Position numbers and translations under genes: made by a program. Under the pieces are notes generated by a model, which was given only the letters and a program-made list of their open reading frames with translations, searched no databases and was not told where the DNA came from. Source: Nanobdellota archaeon (GTDB lineage: Archaea > Nanobdellota > Nanobdellia > Woesearchaeales > WJKV01). Taken from it: a stretch of DNA of 64,000 nt. The stretch is taken from contig JAGLWF010000002.1 of the NCBI GenBank assembly GCA_023133595.1, positions 1 to 64,000 on the forward strand, given 5' to 3'. This document shows positions 16,282 to 24,640 of the stretch, in pieces (position 1 is the stretch's first letter; the number at the start of each line of letters is the position of its first letter).

Positions 16282-16330
16282 AAGAGAATCCACATCCAGT
16301 CCATATATAAAACTTATCTGTATATGAACA

Positions 16331-16529
16331 TGCATAGCACCTAGCGTAGTCTTATAGTAAACGATCAAGTAACATAGACTCGGTTTAATGATAAGATTTA
16401 ATGAGCTAACGTAGCGTGCTATGCATATTCGAGCCATTGCTGCGTTCTGCTAGTTTTGCTCTTTGCTTTAGAAGCCGAGTCTATGCATCTCGCACAAAAA
16501 ATCTGATAGCTGCACTTGGCAGCAATGGC
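16331..16529 (+). repeat. Dispersed palindromic repeat, copy B (modules 1 and 2)
   Basis: Module 1 lies between TGCATAGCAC (16331-16340) and GTGCTATGCA (16416-16425). Module 2 follows directly, between GCCATTGCTGC (16433-16443) and GCAGCAATGGC (16519-16529). The order and internal sequence of module 2 (GCCGAGTCTA, then GCTGCACTTGGCAGCAATGG) match copy E at 57576-57781. It fills the divergent gap between the unknown gene at 16281 and the DHH gene at 16603. Confidence 0.8.
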
Positions 16530-16602
16530 TATGCGCGTATATAGAGTCAAAACCTTTATATAGAGCATCAAACCCTGTAAACAACGAGGTCAATTATGCA
16601 TA

Positions 16603-17631
16603 ATGATAAGCGAAAAGCAGTTGAAGGACATAAAAGACGAATTAGACCATTGCAAGAAGCCTATATTCTTTTTTCACGATGATCCAGACGGATTATGCTC
16701 ATTTCTATTGATGTACAAATACAAAAGAGAGGGTAAAGGTATTGTTGTGAAAGCTATTCCAGAAATGAATGCTTTTTTCGCAAAGAAAGCTACAGAGTAT
16801 AGTGCTGATAAAATATTTGTACTGGACATTGCAAGGATAAATGATTCTTTCTACAACTCTGTGAATGTTCCTATTGTATGGATCGACCACCACGACCCTC
16901 AGGAGCATCCTGCAAAAGTAAAATATTATAATCCACGGATACAAGATCCAGACGAGTACAGTCCAGTAGCTTACTGGGTCTACAAAGCATTGAAAGAATT
17001 TGAATGGATTGCAGCAGCAGGCTGTATCGGAGATTTTTTCTATCCTCCGTTCATAGACAAGGTAAAAAAACAGTACCCGGACTTAGTCCCAAAAGAAGTT
17101 GACAATATCACAACATTAAAATACGATACAAAACTAGGACGGATCGTCCGGATCTATGCATTCATCATGAAAGGAGGGACAAGCATGGTGATGAACTGTG
17201 TAAAAATACTTACACGGATGGATGATCCAAGAGAATTATTAGAAGGACAGACTTCACGCGCAAGATACGTGAAAAAACATTTTGACAGGATAGAGAAAGC
17301 ATACGATGAACTGCTGAAAGATGCACTGAAACAAAAGAAGAGAAAAAAATTATTTGTCTATACTTATGAAGAAAGCAAAATCTCATTGACAAAAGACCTG
17401 GCTGACGAGCTTGCTGCAAGATTCCCGAACAAATTCGTCATTGTTGGCAGGGAAAAGAGCGGGGAGGTCAAGATGAGCCTCAGATATTCTCAAAAACCAA
17501 TACCGCAGATACTTAAGAAAGCTCTTGCTGGTCTACAGGGATACGGAGCAGGCCATGCAAACGCAGGCGGATCGTGCGTGAGCATAGAGGATTTCGACAT
17601 ATTCTTAAAAAGGATAGAGGAAGAATTGTAA
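16603..17631 (+). CDS. DHH-family phosphoesterase (RecJ-like)
   Basis: This encodes 342 residues. The DHH superfamily hydrolyses phosphodiester bonds in single-stranded nucleic acids or nucleotides using two metal ions. Visible motifs: FFFHDDPDG (about 23-30, motif I), VLDIAR (about 73), DHHD (about 94, motif III), AAAGCIGDFF (about 132-142, motif IV) and the DHHA1 substrate loop GAGHANAGG (about 315-323). In Archaea such proteins include the GINS-associated nuclease and RecJ-like exonucleases; which one this is cannot be told from sequence alone. A TATA-like CCTTTATATAG lies about 45 nt upstream and a GAGGT about 10 nt upstream of the ATG, so a short leader is likely. Confidence 0.88.
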   Translation: MISEKQLKDIKDELDHCKKPIFFFHDDPDGLCSFLLMYKYKREGKGIVVKAIPEMNAFFAKKATEYSADKIFVLDIARINDSFYNSVNVPIVWIDHHDPQEHPAKVKYYNPRIQDPDEYSPVAYWVYKALKEFEWIAAAGCIGDFFYPPFIDKVKKQYPDLVPKEVDNITTLKYDTKLGRIVRIYAFIMKGGTSMVMNCVKILTRMDDPRELLEGQTSRARYVKKHFDRIEKAYDELLKDALKQKKRKKLFVYTYEESKISLTKDLADELAARFPNKFVIVGREKSGEVKMSLRYSQKPIPQILKKALAGLQGYGAGHANAGGSCVSIEDFDIFLKRIEEEL

Positions 17632-17670
17632 AAGTTTATATATTGATTTCTTATTTGATCTCATGGGGAA

Positions 17671-19794
17671 ATGGACAGATTAGAACGCAGAGTTTTGGAA
17701 TTTGTAGTTAGACATCCTAAAGGTACAGCTGCATTGGGCCTAGTAGTTGCATTTGGACAAATGGCAATGAGCGGCAATACTATAAGAGATCTAAAACCAT
17801 CAAACCTTAACTTTGCAGGAGCCTGCGCTCTTTACACCGGACTGACCCTGGCAAAAGATTATTGGTTAGGTGCCAGGGAGACAATCGAACCAAGGACAGA
17901 TTCTTTGTTTCAGAAAGTTGTCACGGGGATAAGAAATAATCCAAAGATTCCAGCAGTTGCTGCAGGACTGGCACTTGGAGCCCAGTCTCTTGTGCTGCAC
18001 CCCGGAGATTTTCCAAAAGCAGCATTCAATTATATTGTTGCGTTTGGATTAGGTTACTGGCTCTGTGAAACAAGCAAGCAGGAAGAACTTGCACGCAGAG
18101 CAGAGAAAAAAAGTAGAAAAGGATTAGCAGGAAAATTATTGGATATATATGACACAATACTAGAACATCCTAAGATTCCAGCTATTGGTGTTGCAGCCTA
18201 CTGGGCTTTCAAATATTTACGTTTTGATCTTCCTCCAAAAGACCAGTTTACTCATCTTACTGCCTGGTGTTTTGTAACAGGTTTAGCTTCAGGAGCAGCT
18301 TATCTTGCAGGGTTAGGAATAGGAGGATTACTTCATACCTCCAGCCTTAATAAATTTAGATTAATGTATAAGAGATGGAGAGCAGAAAGAAAAGAAGATT
18401 ATGAAAAAGCATCAGAGATCCAGGAAGAATTTTTAGAAACATCAATGCCGATACAAAAGAGATTAAAAGAAATGGCAAGACTTGCAAAATTTTATGCTCT
18501 TAAGGAAGATCTTCCAAGTGCAATGAATATAGCAAACGAGATGCTTGTTGTTCCAAAAAGTTATCCGGAAGTATCAAGTGCGTTAGATGTTCTGACAAAC
18601 ATGCTGAGTCCAGCAATCATAGAAAAAGAAAGGATGGTGAATGCTGCAAAAAGCTCGTTCAAGGAAGGAGGAGTTGAATTAGCATTACACTATTTCATGC
18701 AAAAAGATTATGAGAAATCAATCCAGGTTTGGGAAGATATAATCCCAAGAAGTTTTAACCCAGACTATACACGTCTTCTAAAAACACAAAATCTGAGATT
18801 AATGGAGATGCATGAAGAAGCAAATGCAGCCATAACTAGATTTATATCCAAAAACAGACAGTATTTCAAAACAAGGTTTGGGTCACTATTCAAAATTATT
18901 ACTTTTGATCCTGAATCAGGGCTTGGAAATTTAATAGCAATAAAGACAGGAGTGCAGAAAAATCGTTATGTGACAGAATGTTTAAAGAGAGAGCATAATG
19001 TTTCAAGATATATCAACTTATGTCTCAGAAACCACTCTCCAGTTCCAATGGGACTGTATGATACTAAAGAAGCAACTTTCTATATGATGTCTCATCTTCG
19101 AGGAGAACCTCTAGGCGAACTTATAGACGAGGATAAAACAGTCCTGCGGCAATTGATGAGAGATTTTGCAACATTTCAAAAAAGGACTACAGAGAGCAGA
19201 GGCAAACTAAAAACATTGAAAATTGAGATTCCAAACTTATCAATACAGAATTGGGGTTATGACAAGATCCTGAAAAGATTGCGTACAGATGAACACGGTC
19301 TTTTAGATGCACTAAAAGAAATAGAAGTTCACATGCAGCATTTAACAATGTTGTTTTCAAACGGAGACCTGCACAGAGATAATGTTATACGAGGAAGAAA
19401 TTACTGTTTCCTTGATTTCGAGCGTTCATGTTTTACATGGCCGGCATTTGTCCTGTTTGGAATATATGAAGATCCCCGGAATGGAATTAATGGAAAAATG
19501 AAAACCACTCTTATTAACGATTATCTCGAAGAATTAAATTGTGACAGAACTATAATCTCAAGAGATCAGTTTGATCTTGCTTACGATCTGATATACAGTC
19601 CAAGGATGCTCGCGACAGTAGCAATGTTCCATGATTATGCTAAAAGAGATTCACGATTCCTAGATTCTGCAAAAAGTGCATTAAGAAAATTAGATGAACA
19701 TTCACCGATCTCAAGCCCTGCAAAAGAGTTCAAAGATGCTGCAACAGATTTTGTCTATAGAACAGGATGTCTTGAACAGTACATTGCCTCTTAA
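17671..19794 (+). CDS. Membrane protein fused to an APH-type kinase domain
   Basis: This encodes 707 residues. The first 230 hold about five hydrophobic segments (GLVVAFGQMAMSG, LNFAGACALYTGLTLA, AAVAAGLALGAQSLVL, YIVAFGLGYWLC, ACFVTGLASGAAYLAGLGIGGLL-like), arranged as repeated helix pairs. A basic, helical middle (about 230-410) looks TPR-like. The last 290 residues form an aminoglycoside-phosphotransferase/choline-kinase-like domain: ATP-binding Lys in GNLIAIKTG (about 420), a likely alpha-C Glu in LKREHNV, catalytic NGDLHRDN (about 565; usually HGDxHxxN, so His is Asn here but Asp and Asn are kept) and metal-binding FLDFE (about 581). The substrate is unknown; it could act on a lipid, sugar or protein at the membrane. 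Start by position 30 nt after GTTTATATATTG. Confidence 0.7.
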   Translation: MDRLERRVLEFVVRHPKGTAALGLVVAFGQMAMSGNTIRDLKPSNLNFAGACALYTGLTLAKDYWLGARETIEPRTDSLFQKVVTGIRNNPKIPAVAAGLALGAQSLVLHPGDFPKAAFNYIVAFGLGYWLCETSKQEELARRAEKKSRKGLAGKLLDIYDTILEHPKIPAIGVAAYWAFKYLRFDLPPKDQFTHLTAWCFVTGLASGAAYLAGLGIGGLLHTSSLNKFRLMYKRWRAERKEDYEKASEIQEEFLETSMPIQKRLKEMARLAKFYALKEDLPSAMNIANEMLVVPKSYPEVSSALDVLTNMLSPAIIEKERMVNAAKSSFKEGGVELALHYFMQKDYEKSIQVWEDIIPRSFNPDYTRLLKTQNLRLMEMHEEANAAITRFISKNRQYFKTRFGSLFKIITFDPESGLGNLIAIKTGVQKNRYVTECLKREHNVSRYINLCLRNHSPVPMGLYDTKEATFYMMSHLRGEPLGELIDEDKTVLRQLMRDFATFQKRTTESRGKLKTLKIEIPNLSIQNWGYDKILKRLRTDEHGLLDALKEIEVHMQHLTMLFSNGDLHRDNVIRGRNYCFLDFERSCFTWPAFVLFGIYEDPRNGINGKMKTTLINDYLEELNCDRTIISRDQFDLAYDLIYSPRMLATVAMFHDYAKRDSRFLDSAKSALRKLDEHSPISSPAKEFKDAATDFVYRTGCLEQYIAS

Positions 19795-19843
19795 AAATAT
19801 AATAACAAACTTTATAAACCAAAACTGTATTTTTAGGTATAAA

Positions 19844-20038
19844 GTGGGGAAGAGATGCGTAATCTGCGGGGATGAGGCTGAGTTCATCATCAAGAATTCT
19901 CAGGACGCTTACTGTAAAGGCTGTGCCCTGGATTGTTTCTCTGATTTATCCTACCTGCAGAAGGTCGAGAAGCAGGCACAGGAACTGAAATATCTTGTCA
20001 AAAAGAAGATGGAAGAGGACCTTCTAGACCAGGATTGA
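19844..20038 (+). CDS. Small zinc-finger protein
   Basis: This encodes about 64 residues. Two Cys pairs (CVICGDEAEF and YCKGCALDCF) form a likely treble-clef or zinc-ribbon site, followed by a charged helix (YLQKVEKQAQELKYLVKKKMEED). Function unknown. The open frame starts earlier inside the kinase gene in another phase; that part is rejected. GTG at 19844 is the only sensible start, 30 nt after a TATA box (ACTTTATAAACC). The 3' end overlaps the convergent Lrp gene by 15 bases. Confidence 0.6.
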   Translation: MGKRCVICGDEAEFIIKNSQDAYCKGCALDCFSDLSYLQKVEKQAQELKYLVKKKMEEDLLDQD

Positions 20039-20470
20039 GTTTGACATGAATTTCTCTCGAACAATTTCCTTCAGGATATGGTGAACCTGCTTTCCATAGA
20101 TAATGTGATTTTTCTCTATCACCTCGATGAATGCTTCCAATTCATCAAGAGTCTGGAACACGACTTCCACTAAAAAATCAAAACCAGCATTTATCTTGTA
20201 CAATGAATTCACACAATCCTGTTTTTGCAGGAACTGCATCAATCTATCCTTGTCCTCTGGCGCGACTGCAAACGCGAGATTTGCCCTGATAAAATATCCA
20301 AGCTTGTCAAAGTTCAGAAGGGCAGTATACTTTTTCAGGTATCCCCTATTTTTTGCTATATTCTCATGCACAGAAGTCACAGGCATGTGAAGCTCTTTTG
20401 CAATCTTTGAACTTTTCTTTCTCGCATCCTTGCGCAGGGCAGCTATCAATAAAAGATCATTTCTTTCCAT
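20024..20470 (-). CDS. Lrp/AsnC-family transcriptional regulator
   Basis: This encodes 148 residues. The N-terminal winged helix (about 1-55: LLLIAALRKDARKKSSKIAKELHMPVTSVHENI) is followed by a RAM/AsnC ligand-binding beta-alpha-beta domain (about 65-140: FIRANLAFAVAPEDKDRL, DFLVEVVFQTLDELEAFIE). These regulators form dimers and octamers and respond to amino acids or other small molecules. The length is normal. A TATA-like ACTAAATAG lies about 28 nt upstream. No ligand can be named. Confidence 0.88.
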   Translation of the reverse strand: MERNDLLLIAALRKDARKKSSKIAKELHMPVTSVHENIAKNRGYLKKYTALLNFDKLGYFIRANLAFAVAPEDKDRLMQFLQKQDCVNSLYKINAGFDFLVEVVFQTLDELEAFIEVIEKNHIIYGKQVHHILKEIVREKFMSNSILV

Positions 20471-20550
20471 GCAATAGAATAGACATCAAGACTATTTAGT
20501 TATTTTCCTTATACAAAATATAGAAGTATAGATGTATATACTTTAGATTT

Positions 20551-20880
20551 TTATTTTTTTTTGACAGTTGTTTTCTTCTTCACAACAAACCGCATGTGCT
20601 TTTTGCAGTCTTTGCAATAGTAAACAACCTTTCCCAGATGTGTCCTGACCCGCAGATTGACACCAGGAACCAGATAATGATAGCAGTGCTTGCAGAACTT
20701 CCGCTGCAAAGAAGCAGGTATTTTTGCATTATACCGCATGGCCATCTTTCTGGCCAAGGCTACATACCTGTTGGCGCGTGCCATATTCTTTGGAGCGATC
20801 CCTGCTGCCTGCTTGAAGAGCTCTTTGACCCGCTCCAGAGCAGCCTCTTTCTGTGCTTTCTTGTCTCTTGGTTTTGCCAT
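20551..20880 (-). CDS. rnp4: RNase P protein component 4 (Rpp21)
   Basis: This encodes 109 residues. Rpp21/Rpr2 works with Rpp29 on the specificity domain of RNase P RNA during 5' tRNA maturation. The N-terminal helices (LERVKELFKQAAGIAPKNMARANRYVALARKMAMRYNAKIP) match the family, as does the zinc ribbon KFCKHCYHYLVPG, then YYCKDCKKHMR (two CxxC pairs). A Lys-rich tail closes the protein. The ATG at 20880 is preferred over the TTG two codons upstream because a TATA-like CCTTTTTATC is about 28 nt away. The gap to the divergent winged-helix gene is 109 bp and holds both promoters. Confidence 0.93.
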   Translation of the reverse strand: MAKPRDKKAQKEAALERVKELFKQAAGIAPKNMARANRYVALARKMAMRYNAKIPASLQRKFCKHCYHYLVPGVNLRVRTHLGKVVYYCKDCKKHMRFVVKKKTTVKKK

Positions 20881-20989
20881 TATCAATATGCCAATACTGC
20901 TTCAGATAAAAAGGTTTAGATGCCACTCAAGAAGCATACCAAAATATTTATATACTATAATGGTTATTCTGGAGTATCTAATAGGGAAG

Positions 20990-21259
20990 ATGATGGCTGA
21001 AAAAATCTTTGATATAATATTTAGGGAAAAGCCTGCTTTAATGCTGGTTAATATGAAGAATGCAAAAGACACTACATATGCTTCTTCACTGGCAAAATCA
21101 GTAGACTGCACATATTCCCATGTTGTGAAGATCCTGCAGAAGATGCAGGAAGCAGACCTTGTCCAGTTCGAGAAACAGGGCAGGTTGAAACTTCTTCGTC
21201 TGACAAAAAAAGGAAGAGAAGTTGCAGAGCATATTGAAGGTGCGAAGAATCTGCTTTAA
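20990..21259 (+). CDS. Small winged-helix regulator
   Basis: This encodes 89 residues that are essentially one winged-helix domain: KIFDIIFREKPALMLVNM, then DTTYASSLAKSVDCTYSHVVKILQKMQEADLV, then a wing FEKQGRLKLLRLTKKGREVAEHI. It resembles the MarR/ArsR-like single-domain regulators of Archaea. The open frame extends 100 codons upstream through rnp4 in antisense and is not real there. The ATG at 20990 follows AGGGAAG directly and lies about 40 nt after ATTTATATAC. Target unknown. Confidence 0.7.
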   Translation: MMAEKIFDIIFREKPALMLVNMKNAKDTTYASSLAKSVDCTYSHVVKILQKMQEADLVQFEKQGRLKLLRLTKKGREVAEHIEGAKNLL

Positions 21260-21290
21260 GCACGAAGACTTCTAAGGGGATATTGATAAT

Positions 21291-22010
21291 TTATTTTGTC
21301 CTTCCAAAAATATCATTAAGCCATAATTTAAAGAGACAAATCCCCATATGCCGGCCCTCCCTGAAAACATTTATATTTGAATCCGCCCTTGTATCAGTAT
21401 AAGTTATTGGAACCTGCACTACTCTAAGTCTTTTTTTGAAAGCTCGATATAGCAGCTCTGTGTCAAAGAACCATGTTTTGATTTTTATTTGTTTGAATAA
21501 ATTATTCGATAACGAATTCCATGATTTTGCGCCAGCACAGGCATCGTTCGTTTTTATATTTAAGGTTAATCTCAAAAGAGAATTGTATGTTCTAGATGCA
21601 ATTTTCCTCATAAGAGGTCTGCTGGATTTGGTCCCCATATATCTTGAACCAATAGCTATATCTGCTTTATTATAAATAACTGCTTGAACTATCTTAAGGA
21701 ATTCCCCTAATTCTACAGGAAGGTCAGCATCAATAAAAGCATAAAAATCACTATCATAAGCCATGGTTGCATTTATTATCTTTTCAGCCTTCCCGTTAGC
21801 AATTATATCGGAATTGATTATATCGTCAAATTCTTCTGAAAGGTCTTTGGCTATTTTAGGTGAGGAATCTCTGCTTTCCTGCCCTGTGACTAATATTATC
21901 CTAAAAGCATGTTTTAAGTTTGATTTAAGGAAGTTCCTAAGCATAATAACATTCTGCCTAAGTATTTGTTCTTCATTATGTATTGGAATCAGTATTGATA
22001 ATTTAGACAT
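21291..22010 (-). CDS. Family 2 glycosyltransferase (DPM1-like)
   Basis: This encodes 239 residues. The GT-A fold is shown by LSILIPIHNEEQILRQNV at the N-terminus, FYAFIDADLP (about 92-102, the DxD metal/nucleotide-sugar motif), AIGSRYMG (about 120) and the acceptor region WFFDTELLYRAFKKRLRVVQVPITY (about 180-207). It is close to dolichyl-phosphate-sugar synthases and cell-surface glycan transferases and lacks C-terminal membrane helices. Next to the CDP-sugar genes it probably builds a surface glycan or N-glycan precursor; donor and acceptor are inferred only. Confidence 0.85.
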   Translation of the reverse strand: MSKLSILIPIHNEEQILRQNVIMLRNFLKSNLKHAFRIILVTGQESRDSSPKIAKDLSEEFDDIINSDIIANGKAEKIINATMAYDSDFYAFIDADLPVELGEFLKIVQAVIYNKADIAIGSRYMGTKSSRPLMRKIASRTYNSLLRLTLNIKTNDACAGAKSWNSLSNNLFKQIKIKTWFFDTELLYRAFKKRLRVVQVPITYTDTRADSNINVFREGRHMGICLFKLWLNDIFGRTK

Positions 22011-22085
22011 AATCCCCTGAATCTTATATGAGTTTTTAAATGTTTTTATAGCGGGATTTTCGATATAATGTTAAAACTGATTGTT

Positions 22086-23087
22086 TTAATCTGTTTTAAA
22101 GAAATCAACATACCATTCGATAGTCTCTTTAAGACCTTTATCAATACCCCATTTTGCTTCCCAGCCCAGTAATTCTTTTGCCTTTTCACATGAAAGATAC
22201 TGGTCTCTTATCTCATTAGCTGCTTCATTGAGTATTATAGGTTCAGTATCCCTTCTGAAAGCAGAGATTATTTTATTTACCAGATCCAAGGCCTTTAAAT
22301 GATCTTCAGTCCCGAAATTGAAAGCTTCTCCTACTATTCTTGGATTATCCATATTTTCAGCAAGGCATAAATATGCGTCAACTGCGTCACGAACATAGAA
22401 ATAATCTCTTATGAATGTGCCGTCACTTCTAATGATAGGCACTCTATTCATTATAAGCGAACGGATAGTATCCGGAATGATTCTATTAAAATTAAGGTCC
22501 CCGCCGCCATAAAGATTTCCACATCTGGTAATACAAACAGGAAGTTTATATGTTTTGAAATAGGTCGTAGCTAAGAGATCACAGCACGATTTAGATGCAT
22601 CATAGGGATATACTCCCTGAAGTGAAAAATCTTCTGTGTACGGAAGTTTACTATGAGTGCCATATGCTTTATCACTTGAAGCCAGGACCATTCTTTCAAG
22701 AGTGGCACTGTTCCTTGCTGCTTCCAGAACGTTCCAAGTTCCCTTTATGTTAATTTCAAATGTATCGAGCGGATTTTCAATAGCGATACTTACAATCGGT
22801 TGTGCTGCTAGATGGAAACAAGTATCAATCATGTAATCAGCAAAAATTCTCCTAATACAGTTGTAGTCTACGATATCCCCATTAGCCACATTAACTTTCT
22901 TTATTGTTCCAGTTGTAACTAGCATGGATTTAGGAACAATATCTCTGACAAGACAAGTTACATTTGCGCCTTTATCGACTAAAGCACCAGTAAGCCAAGA
23001 ACCGAGAAAGCCTGTTGCACCAGTTACAAAAACATTTCTATCCTGCCAAAAATTCTTTTCTTCCATCTTAGTTACCATCTCCTCCAT
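22086..23087 (-). CDS. rfbG: CDP-glucose 4,6-dehydratase-like SDR protein
   Basis: This encodes about 333 residues of an extended short-chain dehydrogenase. RfbG converts CDP-glucose to CDP-4-keto-6-deoxyglucose. Visible: NAD-binding VFVTGATGFLGSWL (GxxGxxG), HLAAQPIV, the catalytic LASSDKAYG and YPYDASKSCCD (Y..(x)K), and the substrate region RCGNLYGGGDLNFNRIIPDTIRS, which is typical of CDP-glucose dehydratases. The start is uncertain: the frame begins at 23108, the ATG at 23087 has GGGG 7 nt upstream, and an ATG at 23066 follows the stop of the upstream gene. It overlaps or abuts rfbF, the enzyme that makes its substrate. Confidence 0.85.
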   Translation of the reverse strand: MEEMVTKMEEKNFWQDRNVFVTGATGFLGSWLTGALVDKGANVTCLVRDIVPKSMLVTTGTIKKVNVANGDIVDYNCIRRIFADYMIDTCFHLAAQPIVSIAIENPLDTFEINIKGTWNVLEAARNSATLERMVLASSDKAYGTHSKLPYTEDFSLQGVYPYDASKSCCDLLATTYFKTYKLPVCITRCGNLYGGGDLNFNRIIPDTIRSLIMNRVPIIRSDGTFIRDYFYVRDAVDAYLCLAENMDNPRIVGEAFNFGTEDHLKALDLVNKIISAFRRDTEPIILNEAANEIRDQYLSCEKAKELLGWEAKWGIDKGLKETIEWYVDFFKTD

Positions 23088-23845
23088 GGGGCATCCCCTT
23101 TTTTCCATAAATGATCCAGTTTTTGGGCATCTTTAAATGTGTTCATGCACTCCCAAAAACCATCGTGTTTAAAGACACCTATTTTCTTGTCTCTAACTAA
23201 TTCTTCAAATGTTTCCCTTTCCAGATCATATCCTTCCTTGATATAATCAAATACTTTCCTGTTCATTACAAAAAATCCTCCATTGATCCAGTCTTTCATT
23301 CGAGGTTTTTCTTTGAATTGTGTTATCTTATTATCATTGTCAATTTCAAAAACTCCAAATTGGGAAATAGGTTTTATTGCTGTAAGAGTAATGATATTTC
23401 CAGTATTTCTATGCTGGTATAACAATTCATTTATATTTACATCAGACAAATCATCACCATAAGCTAAAAAAAATTCATCTTCAGTTATGTGTTCTCTTAC
23501 TTTCTTTAATCTTTCTGCTTTATTGCTTTTAAGGCCTGTTTCTACAAAAGTTATATTCCATTTTTCCATATTATTATTATGTACTTTTATGTTCTCAGCT
23601 TCAGAACCAAAATTAAGTGTAAAATCACTATTTTTTAAACTATTATAATTCAAGAAATACTCTTTGATTAAATGTCCTTTATATCCTAAGCATAGTATAA
23701 AATCATTATATCCGTAACTCGCATATATTTTCATAATATGCCATATAATGGGCTTATCGCCTATTTCAATAAGAGCCTTGGGTATACTTTCTGTATGCTC
23801 TCTGATCCGGGTTCCTTCCCCCCCACATAATATTGCTACTTTCAT
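23072..23845 (-). CDS. rfbF: Glucose-1-phosphate cytidylyltransferase
   Basis: This encodes 257 residues. It makes CDP-glucose from glucose-1-phosphate and CTP, the first step of the CDP-6-deoxyhexose pathway. Motifs: AILCGGEGTRIREHTESIPKAL (nucleotide-binding GGxGTR and PKAL), AYGDDLSDV (metal-binding), TAIKPISQFG, WINGGFFVMN, and the C-terminal HDGFWECMNTFKDAQKLDHLW...APWRRW that identifies RfbF. Full length. ATG at 23845 chosen; GTGGAG lies about 10 nt upstream and AATATTTATATATTG about 50 nt upstream. No further CDP-deoxysugar gene (rfbH or later) is in the window, so the end product is open. Confidence 0.92.
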   Translation of the reverse strand: MKVAILCGGEGTRIREHTESIPKALIEIGDKPIIWHIMKIYASYGYNDFILCLGYKGHLIKEYFLNYNSLKNSDFTLNFGSEAENIKVHNNNMEKWNITFVETGLKSNKAERLKKVREHITEDEFFLAYGDDLSDVNINELLYQHRNTGNIITLTAIKPISQFGVFEIDNDNKITQFKEKPRMKDWINGGFFVMNRKVFDYIKEGYDLERETFEELVRDKKIGVFKHDGFWECMNTFKDAQKLDHLWKKGDAPWRRW

Positions 23846-23942
23846 TAGTCGCTCCACGAGATATAAGTACTAATGCCCTGAAAATTTACTGCAATATATA
23901 AATATTCTGTTTAGAATTGAATAGAAAAAAAGAATAGAAAAT

Positions 23943-24395
23943 CTATTCTAACAGCAACTCTGCCCTTTTAGCATCATAGTACCAGTCTGCGTCAAGAACA
24001 CCAGTTCTCTTATAGTACTTCATCAGCCTCTTGATCTTGGATTCTGTCAGTGTCAGACCGCGTTTTGCTGTCTGGTCTCTCTTAGAAGTGCTGATATGTT
24101 TTCTGATAGCAATCGCTTTCTCGATCAAAGAAATAAAATCTTCTGGTAGTTTTTTTGCAATCTTTTTCTCTTTCAGAATAGAATTAACTTTTTTTCCTGT
24201 GATCGCTTTTACACTCGGAACACCGTAAGCGTCTCGAAGATGCAATCCGATCTGGCTTGATGCCATGCCTTGTTTTGCAAGTTTCACAACAAGCATCTCC
24301 ATCTCTTTCTGCTTAAAGCTAACCCATGTAGGTTTCTGCTTTAAAGGTTTCTTAGAACCAGCTTTTCCCTTATCTCTTGAATGCATACGTGCCAT
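23943..24395 (-). CDS. rps15: 30S ribosomal protein S15 (archaeal/S13e type)
   Basis: This encodes 150 residues, the archaeal/eukaryotic length (bacterial S15 is about 89). The N-terminal extension MARMHSRDKGKAGSKKP and the core GLHLRDAYGVPSVKAITGKKV, HISTSKRDQTAKRGLTLTESKIKRLMKYYKRTGVL are characteristic. It binds the central domain of 16S rRNA. A full AGGAGGA Shine-Dalgarno sits 5 nt before the ATG, and a TATA-like CCTTTATAAAGG lies about 70 nt upstream, so the transcript has a real leader, unlike many neighbours. Confidence 0.97.
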   Translation of the reverse strand: MARMHSRDKGKAGSKKPLKQKPTWVSFKQKEMEMLVVKLAKQGMASSQIGLHLRDAYGVPSVKAITGKKVNSILKEKKIAKKLPEDFISLIEKAIAIRKHISTSKRDQTAKRGLTLTESKIKRLMKYYKRTGVLDADWYYDAKRAELLLE

Positions 24396-24583
24396 TTTTG
24401 TCCTCCTGTAAGACCCAGCTATACACCGAATCTTCCCTCAGATACTCCATAGAAACGGCATTTCCTTTATAAAGGTTTGTATATGATATTTATAAATCGA
24501 TTTTAGTTCGCCACCTAAGAGTAGTAGCTATACGAAAGGTTTAAATACTGCCTGCGTCTCCATTACTATCTTAGAAGGACAAC

Positions 24584-24613
24584 ATGAGAGATTTTGTGAT
24601 AGGTGCTTGGTGA
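24584..24613 (+). CDS. Possible 9-residue leader peptide before the TrmB gene
   Basis: This is an ATG-started frame (MRDFVIGAW, then TGA) with AAGGA a few bases upstream, located after a TATA-like GGTTTAAATACTG (about 24539-24551). Its stop lies in a hairpin (GTGCT 24603-24607, AGCAC 24615-24619) just upstream of the GGAGG of the TrmB gene. A translated leader that controls the downstream gene is possible, but a chance frame cannot be excluded. Part of the hairpin also resembles the end of the dispersed repeat. Confidence 0.25.
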   Translation: MRDFVIGAW

Positions 24614-24640
24614 TAGCACACACGTGGAGGCTTTATAAAA

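Noticed and set aside
16282-16437. N-terminal extension of the unknown gene at 15748
   Set aside because: The extra 52 codons lie in repeat copy B, and a TATA box fits a start at 16281.
20690-20989. 100-codon upstream extension of the winged-helix regulator
   Set aside because: It runs antisense through rnp4; the real gene begins at the ATG after AGGGAAG and a TATA box.
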